Source: Sedimentisphaerales bacterium
GTDB taxonomy: Bacteria; Planctomycetota; Phycisphaerae; Sedimentisphaerales; Anaerohalosphaeraceae
Assembly (NCBI GenBank): GCA_016926155.1
Contig: JAFGPC010000177.1
Coordinates: 1-64,000 of the forward strand
Reading direction: 5' to 3'
Length of the DNA stretch: 64,000 bases
Below the pieces are notes generated by a model that was not told the DNA's origin, searched no databases, and saw only the letters and a list, made by a program, of their open reading frames with translations. Position numbers and translations under genes: made by a program. Of this stretch, positions 1 through 7,382 are shown in pieces. How positions within the stretch are numbered: position 1 is the first letter of the stretch; each line of letters begins with the position of its first letter.

Positions 1-159
1 ATCACCATCCTCAACGAGGAAGACTGGGCCGTCTTCGAATCCCGCGATCCGGATGTGAACATCCACGATGTTCTGAAAGAATTCGATATCCCTACTCACA
101 AACAACACATCCGGACCGCACAGCAGCGACAGGAACAAAACTGGAGGAAACAATCATGA
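1..159 (+). CDS. C-terminal end of an unidentified protein (partial)
   Basis: The first reading frame is open from base 1 to a TGA at 157-159 and gives 52 residues, rich in Q, E and R towards the end and closing with NWRKQS. The start lies outside the window. The stop overlaps the next gene's start by four bases (ATGA), so the two are probably translationally coupled. The fragment is too short and too charged to place in a family, and I propose no function. Confidence 0.6.
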   Translation: MTILNEEDWAVFESRDPDVNIHDVLKEFDIPTHKQHIRTAQQRQEQNWRKQS

Positions 160-560
160 ATGCACGAACGATGCTAGTGTTGCTGGTGCGAATGACAGCG
201 ATTGCGATGCTTTGCGGACTGGTCTTTGTCTTCTGCCCTTTTAAATGGATGACAATGATCCACAGCCGGATTGGAATGGGCTCGCTGGAATTTACCCCCC
301 TGCTGAGCTATTTAACTCGGTCGTTGTCCGCCATGTATGCCATCGTAGGCGCTTTTCTGATGCTGATCTCATTCGATATTGAGCAGTATCGTCCGCTTCT
401 CAAACTGTCCGGCTGGATTGCCATCTTGGGCGGGATTGGTGTGACGTATCTGGATGCGATTCTCAAACTTCCTGCCTTCTGGACCTGGATGGAAGGGCCG
501 CTTACGATCCTACTCGGTATTGCAATCCTCTGGCTGCTGCCGAGAATCGAGAAACGATAG
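156..560 (+). CDS. Small four-helix membrane protein, unknown function
   Basis: This 134-residue protein is almost entirely hydrophobic. Four likely membrane helices lie at about residues 5-28, 55-73, 82-103 and 112-130, and the tail is short and basic (PRIEKR). The start overlaps the stop of the preceding gene by four bases, and GGAGG sits about nine bases ahead of the ATG, which supports both the start and operon membership. The size and four-helix layout resemble small DoxX-like membrane proteins, but I see no motif that would prove it. The role is unknown. Confidence 0.7.
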   Translation: MNARTMLVLLVRMTAIAMLCGLVFVFCPFKWMTMIHSRIGMGSLEFTPLLSYLTRSLSAMYAIVGAFLMLISFDIEQYRPLLKLSGWIAILGGIGVTYLDAILKLPAFWTWMEGPLTILLGIAILWLLPRIEKR

Positions 561-645
561 AACACATTCACTCAAACCTTGTGTTTGAACCTGAAATGCC
601 TATAATCCTCTCGAAATGGAAACTAAGACAAGTTAGGAAAACGAC

Positions 646-996
646 ATGATCGTCAAAAAGCCCAGCGATGTACCGGCCGTTCCGGTGGAAATGGAAGGCG
701 CCAACAAAGTAACGGTCCGGGTCATGTTCGGGCCCAAAGATAAAGCTCCTACCTTTGCCATGCGCATCTTTGAACTGGCCGGCGGCGGCAACACACCCTA
801 TCACAAGCATCCGTTCGAGCACGAGGCCGTGATCCTGTCCGGCGATATCGCCCTGGTTACACCCGACGGAGACAAACCAGTAGCAGTCGGTGATGTCGTG
901 CTGGTCATGCCGGATGAGATACACGCTTTCAAAAATCGCTCCGATACCGAACCGGCCTCATTAATGTGCCTGGTGCCCGTCGAATACCAGAAATGA
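646..996 (+). CDS. Single-domain cupin protein
   Basis: The 116-residue protein is one cupin barrel. The first cupin motif lies at residues 47-66, with His53, His55 and Glu60 as metal ligands. The second lies at residues 82-97, with His93 as the fourth ligand and the usual downstream Asn97. All four ligands are present, so a mononuclear metal site is likely. Stand-alone cupins of this size act as small dioxygenases, isomerases or sugar-binding sensors, and the sequence does not say which. It follows the membrane protein by 85 bases. The ATG at 646 follows AGTTAGGAAAACGAC, which contains a fair ribosome binding site. Confidence 0.85.
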   Translation: MIVKKPSDVPAVPVEMEGANKVTVRVMFGPKDKAPTFAMRIFELAGGGNTPYHKHPFEHEAVILSGDIALVTPDGDKPVAVGDVVLVMPDEIHAFKNRSDTEPASLMCLVPVEYQK

Positions 997-1019
997 TTGC
1001 ATAATATCCGGCAAATCTT

Positions 1020-1880
1020 ATGGACATCCAAATTCATCCAAAACAAAAGTCTGGGTACAAGATAGTCATTGTTATTCTTGCTCTAATATTGGTAGTAATC
1101 GTTATAGCAACTACTGTTTTCCGAAAGCCTTTGGCAATTTACTATCACAAACAAGGTCTCAATAGAGCCCAACAGAAAATCATCGAAATTGGTCCGATTG
1201 AAAAACAAGAAACATTGCTTGGAATAAGGGACCAGTCCTATTGGATTGACAAACACGATCATCACAGGGATGCTCTAGTACGATTAGGTTATTTCGACAA
1301 AAAGACTTGGAAGCTCCACTATATTACTGTGCCTTCACTTCAGTCTCGGCGACTGTGGGAGGAATTATCGATTGTATTCCCCGATCATTCTACTGCCATA
1401 ATGCAGGGATATGAGGAAAATACGGAAGACATGATTGTCGTATGGGATTGCCCCGAGAATTTATTTAAATGGGACCAAATAATCTCTGCACATGATGCTC
1501 TACCCTGCAACATACTGGAAGCAGACGATAAAGCGATTCAATCTTTTTTGGGGCAATGGGGAACACAAGAAGAGCCATTTACTTATCGAATCACCCGAAC
1601 CAATACAGGGATCGAGATCATGATTCCTCCTAACGAAATGTGGCGGACAGAACTTCGAAATCTACGAATCCATAACGGCATACTAAGCTTTGACCAATTT
1701 TTCTATACTGATCCAAAGGATGGCCTTAAAACAATCACCAACCCATCCAGTGATCATTCTTTTAGTGGAATAAGATCTAGAGTAGAAATGCAACCTGATC
1801 CGTTAAATCCAGACGTATTAATTATAAAGACTACAACTATTAATTCAGTTAAAGAGCATACTTTATTGAAAATGAAATAA
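1020..1880 (+). CDS. Membrane-anchored hypothetical protein, A+T-rich
   Basis: The 286-residue protein has a short basic N-terminus, one hydrophobic helix at about residues 13-35, and a soluble remainder probably on the outer face of the cytoplasmic membrane. I recognise no domain. Codon use is visibly richer in A and T than in the genes on both sides, with many AAA, AAT, ATT and TTA codons, which hints at recent acquisition or relaxed selection. It starts 24 bases after the cupin gene but has no convincing ribosome binding site at 1,020. It converges on the M56 gene, leaving only 17 bases between their ends. Confidence 0.65.
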   Translation: MDIQIHPKQKSGYKIVIVILALILVVIVIATTVFRKPLAIYYHKQGLNRAQQKIIEIGPIEKQETLLGIRDQSYWIDKHDHHRDALVRLGYFDKKTWKLHYITVPSLQSRRLWEELSIVFPDHSTAIMQGYEENTEDMIVVWDCPENLFKWDQIISAHDALPCNILEADDKAIQSFLGQWGTQEEPFTYRITRTNTGIEIMIPPNEMWRTELRNLRIHNGILSFDQFFYTDPKDGLKTITNPSSDHSFSGIRSRVEMQPDPLNPDVLIIKTTTINSVKEHTLLKMK

Positions 1881-1881
1881 G

Positions 1882-1899
1882 AAATCGACTAAGCGATTT
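1882..1899. terminator. Short hairpin between convergent genes
   Basis: AAATCG and CGATTT form a six-base stem around a six-base loop between the convergent gene ends, overlapping the last bases of the minus-strand gene. A T-rich tract follows on the plus strand. It could be a weak bidirectional terminator, but the stem is short and A+T-rich. Confidence 0.3.
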
Positions 1900-4800
1900 A
1901 AATCTTCTTGGTTTTGTCGATCAATTCTAATCGTTTGTCACCTTTTTCTCTCAAGATCCAACCTTTCTCGGCATGGACCTTCTCAATCAGATCCCAGATC
2001 GGCATCGTTCCTGCCGGCAAGTTTACTTTTTCATTTTGGATGGCTGGATCACAGACAACTGTCGGATTGGCCTGTACAGCGGCTGTAATTATTTCGCAGA
2101 TTTCCTGCGCTGTATACACCCGTTTGTCCAATCCAATCCATCGATCAAAAAGATGTACCCCGACCCAGGCGGCTTCCTTGACATCGACCGGTCGGACCGT
2201 TGCATTCACTTCCTGTCCCGACTGCAATGTAACCAGGGCTGCGTTCATGGCCACGGCAGGTCCGGCAAAGACCGCATATTGACCGGGAGCAAAATTCTCA
2301 AACACAAACTCCTTCTGTTGCGCCATGGTATAGAACAGAGACTGCTTTTGCAGCCGACCCAGCCGGGCATCTTCCAGGCTGTAGGCCTTGTCACTGTCCC
2401 AGACCAGCAGACCCATGTTACGGCTGAGCAAGACCATCGTAGGGATTTGCGGATGATTGAATGTAATCTCCGGCATCGTAACAATCAGCCGGGTATCATT
2501 TTGTACAGGTCTGATTTCAACAGTGCGGGCCTGTCCTGCTTCGATATGGATCGAATCCACTCCGCCCCGGTACCGCACAACAGGAGCCCAGATATTCTGC
2601 GGCGTCGGATTGGCGACCAGAGAGACCTGCATCACATCGATACGATAGTCTCCGGTATCCAGAGCCCTAAATGTAAATCCTTCTGACAGGCCCCGTTTTC
2701 GCAGATCGGGCATTTCCATCCATACTGAAGACGCAAAGGACGACATATGCGGATCTTTGCCTATCGGGATAAACCGTTTGCCGTCCAGCCGTTCCAGTCG
2801 ATATACCCAGGTACCCTGTTCGGGTTTCCCGGCTTCATCGACAATCTTTACCTCAAGTACAGCCGCCGGGCGCAACTGAACCTTAACCTCTATATCCGGT
2901 TCATTCCGTGTTAAAACGATCTTTTCTTCATACGATACATACTCCGGATGGGTAACGATCAATGGATGGTATGCAAGCCACTGGTCGTCTTCCACAAACG
3001 CCAGATTCTCCAATACAAAGCACCCTTCCGTATCAGTTCTGCCGGAGGCATGGTAGCCCTTTTCCCGATGCCGGGAATAATTCGAACCGCCCGAATCACC
3101 GAAATTGCCTGTACCCACATACGCCCCGACAATCGGCTGGCCTGTTGCTGCATTCACTATGCGCCCCTGAATCGTACCTCGACTTCGACTTTGATCCGCC
3201 GCAAACATGATCGTTTCCTCAATCGACACGCGTGATACCGGGGGTGTCCACTGTCGGGATCCTCGCGTATCACCGGTCGGAATTATCGCCTGTTCCTCAG
3301 CCTGTAGTGGCCAAGGATTGGTAAACGGCAATGGTTCAACCGTACCGGCAGATATGGAACGAGCTTCGGAATCCGCAGGCAAGGAAAAGTCCCGTGCCAT
3401 TGGATTGACAAAACCCGGATCGACCTCAAGATTCCCCTCTTGCTGTGATGGAATTATCTCTTCAACAACAGCCTGCCCATCTTCTCCCGGCCGGCTCCAT
3501 TCGACATTTCTGTCATTCTGCCAGAACACATTGTTGCTCAAATTTACTGTGCCATTGGAGATACGAGATTCCCCCTGGCCCGCAATATTTCCCAGAGTGA
3601 TACCAACCGGATTATCATAAAAGATGTTCCCCTGTACCAACGGATCGGATGTGCCCAGGATCTCCAAACCGGATCGCTCATTGCCGACAAAGGTATTACC
3701 CTCGATCACATCGCGATTATTGAACCAACAGCTCATTCCCGCCATCTCATTGGTAAAGAATACATTTTCACGAACAACCGCCGCCGTTTGGCCTGAGGCA
3801 TAGATCCCAAATCGTGCGTGATCGAAAAGCAGATTTCCAGTGATCAATGGCGCAGCAGAATCGTACCGAATCCCATGCCAGGCTGAACCGGAGATACGAC
3901 ACCGCCGTACAATCGTCTCATCACACCCACGACCGATTGTTATGCATCGATGATAACAGTTCCGAATATCACAATCGGTGATGAGGACTTTGGAAGAATT
4001 GCTCACGGCGATGCCTGTACCCCACGCTGCTGCTATCAGGCTTTTTTCAATTGTCACATTCGAATTATTTATAATTTGAATCCCGTCTCCCGGTGTTCCA
4101 ACTATAGCACATTCGACAACACTGCCTTTTGCATTATTCAGGTTGACAATGGGTATACGCATGACACGGCCTTCCTCCGCCGAACCCGGCATGGTCAACT
4201 TCAGGTTGCAAATAGCCACATCTTCAGTACCAACAATCGACACAACATTTGTTGTCTGCATCGTTTTAAGCATAGATTCATATTTAGCCCGAATCATCTG
4301 TTGTTCCTGTACAGAGGCCGCCTGTTGTGCTTCCTTCATAGCTTCCTCGATCAGGCTTTTGTATTGTTTGGCTCCATCACTATAATCCATGCGTATAGTC
4401 GTCTTATCCCAACCGGCTCCGATAATCGTCAACGGTTTCTCGATCCGTACAGGACCTTCATATTCGCCCGGATCCAGTTTGAGTACCGATCCAGGGGCAG
4501 TCAAATCAATCACTGTTTGCAGGGATTCACCTGCTTGTACAATGATTGTCTCGCCGTTTGACTCGATACTGTCTGAGGATGCCAGAGCATTCTCTGTTGG
4601 TCCGGTCAGCCAGACAAAGCCCGGCAGCATCAGAACCGCCAGCAACATCACAGGCCAGCTTCGACTCAGACGAATCGGTTCCTGAGTCGAGATCCCAAGC
4701 AGACGCAGTACCCGGACTCGAAGATGACTGCTTGTTTTATTTGGACCTGTTGCCTCCAGCACCAATCGACCGGAAAGAGATTGTAAACTCCGTTCGGCCA

Positions 4801-5725
4801 TATCCACCAGACAGGAGGCATAGGCCGTCCCAGCCGCTCCTCCGGCCAGGACAATATCATCGCAACAATGTTCCCGTTCCACACGGATTCGATGGGAAAT
4901 GAACCACGTAGCCGGATGAAAAAACAGCAGTGCTTCGATTACCCTCTGTATGATATTCCACAATGGATCAAACCGACGAATATGTGCCAGTTCATGAGCC
5001 AGCAGCATTTCAATCTGCTCACCAGTAAGACCCGTTCCAAATGAAACCGGCAGAAGAATCATTGGCCTTAGAATCCCCACCACTGTTGGAACCACTACGT
5101 GCTGACAACAAGCGATTGCAGGGGTAAAGCGGATTTGCAATGCATGCGATTGTCGGATCAGAGCCGACAGAATATTCGGATCGTCCATGGCCAGTGATAT
5201 ACGCTGTAATCGCTTTCCTCCTGCGAGGGCAATTACCAGCCGACCGAACATCGCCATAACTCCCAGCCAGTATATCGCAACGACGTATGGTGCTAAAATC
5301 TGCCAATTCCAAGAACCTTGTTTAATGGGTGAAACATCCAAGGCAGGGGCTTTTGTAGCCTCTATCTTCGAGGACTCTTCAGAGGGCAATCGGGAATCAT
5401 TTTCCATCGCTTCATTACGAGATCCAAGTACTGCTTCCGATTCCTGCAAACCGGTTGATTCACTCAATACCGAAGGATTCGCAGGGATTTGTGTATCATA
5501 GGATCCAGAGTTGTCGTCGAGAAATGCATAAGTACCCATGACACAAAAAACCATGGCCATCAATGAAAACATATAGATGTTATAGCGCACCCGTGAGGAA
5601 CGACCGAGGAACCGGGCAAAGATAACCGCTACAATCGCAACAAGAAGACCCTGCCATATAAAATGCAATAACGCGGCAGCCAGCCGCATACAAAGGGTTG
5701 AATCAAAAAATAGTAGCGGTTCCAT
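1898..5725 (-). CDS. M56 (BlaR1-type) membrane metallopeptidase fused to a beta-helix, a carboxypeptidase-regulatory-like domain and an STN-like tail
   Basis: This 1,275-residue protein begins as an M56 sensor peptidase. Helices lie near residues 15-38, 50-68 and 143-168. The zinc motif HELAH is at 244-248, followed by EREHCCDD at 283-290, and a fourth helix is at about 357-375. The exported part then carries a right-handed parallel beta-helix (about 394-800) that begins like a NosD/pectate-lyase repeat, and a carboxypeptidase-regulatory-like beta-sandwich near 860. The last 90 residues, with CDPAIQNEKVNLPAGTMPIW, resemble the STN fold of secretins. BlaR1 proteins sense a ligand outside and cleave a BlaI-type repressor inside. 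Here the usual penicillin-binding sensor is replaced by beta-helix and sandwich domains, so the ligand is probably a polysaccharide or wall polymer (inference). The gene starts one base inside the blaI stop codon. Confidence 0.9.
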   Translation of the reverse strand: MEPLLFFDSTLCMRLAAALLHFIWQGLLVAIVAVIFARFLGRSSRVRYNIYMFSLMAMVFCVMGTYAFLDDNSGSYDTQIPANPSVLSESTGLQESEAVLGSRNEAMENDSRLPSEESSKIEATKAPALDVSPIKQGSWNWQILAPYVVAIYWLGVMAMFGRLVIALAGGKRLQRISLAMDDPNILSALIRQSHALQIRFTPAIACCQHVVVPTVVGILRPMILLPVSFGTGLTGEQIEMLLAHELAHIRRFDPLWNIIQRVIEALLFFHPATWFISHRIRVEREHCCDDIVLAGGAAGTAYASCLVDMAERSLQSLSGRLVLEATGPNKTSSHLRVRVLRLLGISTQEPIRLSRSWPVMLLAVLMLPGFVWLTGPTENALASSDSIESNGETIIVQAGESLQTVIDLTAPGSVLKLDPGEYEGPVRIEKPLTIIGAGWDKTTIRMDYSDGAKQYKSLIEEAMKEAQQAASVQEQQMIRAKYESMLKTMQTTNVVSIVGTEDVAICNLKLTMPGSAEEGRVMRIPIVNLNNAKGSVVECAIVGTPGDGIQIINNSNVTIEKSLIAAAWGTGIAVSNSSKVLITDCDIRNCYHRCITIGRGCDETIVRRCRISGSAWHGIRYDSAAPLITGNLLFDHARFGIYASGQTAAVVRENVFFTNEMAGMSCWFNNRDVIEGNTFVGNERSGLEILGTSDPLVQGNIFYDNPVGITLGNIAGQGESRISNGTVNLSNNVFWQNDRNVEWSRPGEDGQAVVEEIIPSQQEGNLEVDPGFVNPMARDFSLPADSEARSISAGTVEPLPFTNPWPLQAEEQAIIPTGDTRGSRQWTPPVSRVSIEETIMFAADQSRSRGTIQGRIVNAATGQPIVGAYVGTGNFGDSGGSNYSRHREKGYHASGRTDTEGCFVLENLAFVEDDQWLAYHPLIVTHPEYVSYEEKIVLTRNEPDIEVKVQLRPAAVLEVKIVDEAGKPEQGTWVYRLERLDGKRFIPIGKDPHMSSFASSVWMEMPDLRKRGLSEGFTFRALDTGDYRIDVMQVSLVANPTPQNIWAPVVRYRGGVDSIHIEAGQARTVEIRPVQNDTRLIVTMPEITFNHPQIPTMVLLSRNMGLLVWDSDKAYSLEDARLGRLQKQSLFYTMAQQKEFVFENFAPGQYAVFAGPAVAMNAALVTLQSGQEVNATVRPVDVKEAAWVGVHLFDRWIGLDKRVYTAQEICEIITAAVQANPTVVCDPAIQNEKVNLPAGTMPIWDLIEKVHAEKGWILREKGDKRLELIDKTKKI

Positions 5726-6114
5726 TATTTAACCTCCTTAGTTTTTTCACGGATTAAATTCTTCAATTCCGAAAGTTCGGCGTCGTTAAGATCTTGTGTT
5801 TCCAGCAAATGTACCATCGCCGCCGCTGCTGAACCGTTAAAAACACGATCCACCAGATCCCCCATCATCCCAGTCATCGTGTTCTGCTCGCTCAACAAGG
5901 GTGTATAGACATACCCACGACCTTTCTTGCTTCGTTTCAGATATCCCTTCTCCGTCATGATCCCCATTATTGTCATTACGCTCGTATGTGCCAGATCACG
6001 AACTACTCTTAGGCTGTCTCGCACCTGTCGCACACTGGCTGGTCCTTCTCGCCAGAGAACTTTAAGGATTTCCAGTTCCAACTCCGTCGGATATCTACTG
6101 CTCGAACGTGCCAT
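5725..6114 (-). CDS. blaI: BlaI/MecI-family transcriptional repressor
   Basis: This is a winged-helix repressor of about 129 residues beginning MARSSSRYPTELELEIL, the typical BlaI opening, followed by the DNA-binding domain and a short C-terminal dimerisation region. BlaI dimers bind TACTA/TAGTA palindromes and are inactivated when the partner M56 peptidase is triggered. I chose the ATG at 6,114 because GAGG lies nine bases upstream and family members start here. A longer in-frame start at 6,189 would run through the promoter and operator described next. The gene overlaps the M56 gene by one base (TAATG), so sensor and repressor should be made together and regulate their own synthesis. Confidence 0.9.
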   Translation of the reverse strand: MARSSSRYPTELELEILKVLWREGPASVRQVRDSLRVVRDLAHTSVMTIMGIMTEKGYLKRSKKGRGYVYTPLLSEQNTMTGMMGDLVDRVFNGSAAAAMVHLLETQDLNDAELSELKNLIREKTKEVK

Positions 6115-6144
6115 TTGCATATACCTCACAAAAACACAAACAAC

Positions 6145-6160
6145 TACTAATTCCTTAGTA
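6145..6160. promoter_or_regulatory. BlaI-type operator 1
   Basis: TACTAA-TTCC-TTAGTA is a perfect inverted repeat with a four-base spacer and TACTA/TAGTA ends, the layout of MecI/BlaI operators. It begins one base downstream of the proposed -10 box of blaI, where a bound dimer would cover the transcription start. Binding is inferred. Confidence 0.7.
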
Positions 6161-6161
6161 A

Positions 6162-6189
6162 ATATTACATCAGCTTCCTTACGTGTCAA
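6162..6189 (-). promoter_or_regulatory. Promoter of the blaI-M56 operon
   Basis: Read on the minus strand, a perfect TTGACA (6,189-6,184) is followed after 16 bases by TAATAT (6,167-6,162). Transcription would start just before blaI. BlaI-type palindromes lie on both sides of this promoter, which supports it. Confidence 0.65.
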
Positions 6190-6195
6190 ATTAAA

Positions 6196-6213
6196 TTACT
6201 AAAAAATTAGTAA
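6196..6213. promoter_or_regulatory. BlaI-type operator 2
   Basis: TTACTAA-AAAA-TTAGTAA is a perfect seven-base inverted repeat with the same core and spacing as operator 1. The two centres are 52 bases apart, about five helical turns. It lies just upstream of the blaI -35 box and about 22 bases upstream of the divergent lacI-type promoter, so BlaI might influence both directions. Confidence 0.7.
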
Positions 6214-6235
6214 AAACATTATAATCACTTTAATA

Positions 6236-6264
6236 TTGACACCTGGAATATAGTCTCTTATGAT
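6236..6264 (+). promoter_or_regulatory. Promoter of the LacI-type regulator gene
   Basis: Perfect TTGACA at 6,236-6,241, a 17-base spacer and TATGAT at 6,259-6,264 form a near-consensus sigma-70-type promoter facing the regulator gene at 6,324. Confidence 0.75.
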
Positions 6265-6282
6265 TGCACAAACGATTGTGCA
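6265..6282. promoter_or_regulatory. LacI-family operator, probably autoregulatory
   Basis: TGCACAA-ACGA-TTGTGCA is a seven-base perfect inverted repeat with a central CG, the usual layout for LacI-family sites. It starts directly after the -10 box, so binding would block transcription of the regulator and the overlapping hydrolase gene. The regulator's identity as the binder is inferred from position. Confidence 0.65.
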
Positions 6283-6323
6283 TAAATAGTAAGGCCTTAA
6301 CTATACGCGAGGGTGTTTCCCCA

Positions 6324-7382
6324 ATGGCGAAAAAGACGCTGACAACTCTGCAAACCATAGCCGAGCGTCTGCATCTTTCGGTCTCGACCGTATCACGTGT
6401 TCTTAACGGTAAAAGCAACCAATATCGCATTAGCAGTCGGACACAACAGGCTGTCCGGGATATGGCCTGTCAACTGGATTTCAAACCCAATCAACTGGCC
6501 CGTTCTCTGCGCCTTCGAAAGACACAAACCCTCGGCCTTGTTATCCCGGACATTTCGAATCCCTTTTTTGCACAGATCGCCCGCAGCGTTGAAATTGAGG
6601 CGAGAAGACACCGTTATTCCATCATCCTTTGCGATACGCAGGAATCCACGGAGTTAGAGATTGAGTCAGTCCGTTTATTGCGAAGTCGTGAGGTGGAGGG
6701 CCTGATTCTTCTGCCCGTTGGCCAACAAAGTAAACATTTGACAAACTTGCAGACGGAAGACTTTCCCGTAGTCATTGTAGACCGTTTCCTGCCCGATCTG
6801 GATTTACCTTATGTTGCTTCAAATAATTACCGAGGGGCATACGATGCCGTTTGCTATTTAGTAAATCATAGCCACACCAAAATTGCCTGTCTTCAGGGTC
6901 TGCCGGGGACATCTCCAAATGAACGGCGAGTACGTGGCTATCTTGACGCATTACAGGCACATAATATTGCTCCTGATTTGGATCTCATTCGAGGCGACAG
7001 TTATGGTTCACAAACCGGATATGACCAAACCAGGCAGCTTCTGTCAGAAAAAGTATCGGTTACCGCATTGTTTGCGTTGAGTAATCTCATTGCCCTTGGA
7101 GCAATTCGGGCTCTGGTTGAATTGAACCTGCGAATCGGAGAGGATATCTCAATCCTCTGTTTCGACGACCAACCTTATCTGGCTTATATGGACCCACCGA
7201 TCACAACTGTGGATCAACAAAACACCGAAATGGGTCGTCTTGCCGTTCGGCTTCTGTTTGAGCAATTGGCCGACGAAACAATCGAAAAGAAAAATGTTTT
7301 GCTACCTACCAAATTTATAGAACGAAAATCGGTCAAAAACTTATGTCTGGAAAGGAGAAACAAATGCACTCCAAAACACTGA
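6324..7382 (+). CDS. LacI-family transcriptional regulator
   Basis: The 352-residue protein has an N-terminal LacI helix-turn-helix (about residues 8-28, with the recognition stretch VSTVSRVLNG) and a hinge. The periplasmic-binding-protein-like effector domain starts at LGLVIPDISNPFFAQI. Effectors in this family are normally sugars or nucleosides. I chose the ATG at 6,324, where MAKKTLTTLQTIAERL matches the family start; an earlier in-frame ATG at 6,264 would overlap the promoter and operator. The gene overlaps the downstream hydrolase by 19 bases, so that hydrolase is the most likely target. The ligand may be a product of that enzyme, such as a nucleoside or ADP-ribose derivative (inference). 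Confidence 0.93.
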   Translation: MAKKTLTTLQTIAERLHLSVSTVSRVLNGKSNQYRISSRTQQAVRDMACQLDFKPNQLARSLRLRKTQTLGLVIPDISNPFFAQIARSVEIEARRHRYSIILCDTQESTELEIESVRLLRSREVEGLILLPVGQQSKHLTNLQTEDFPVVIVDRFLPDLDLPYVASNNYRGAYDAVCYLVNHSHTKIACLQGLPGTSPNERRVRGYLDALQAHNIAPDLDLIRGDSYGSQTGYDQTRQLLSEKVSVTALFALSNLIALGAIRALVELNLRIGEDISILCFDDQPYLAYMDPPITTVDQQNTEMGRLAVRLLFEQLADETIEKKNVLLPTKFIERKSVKNLCLERRNKCTPKH

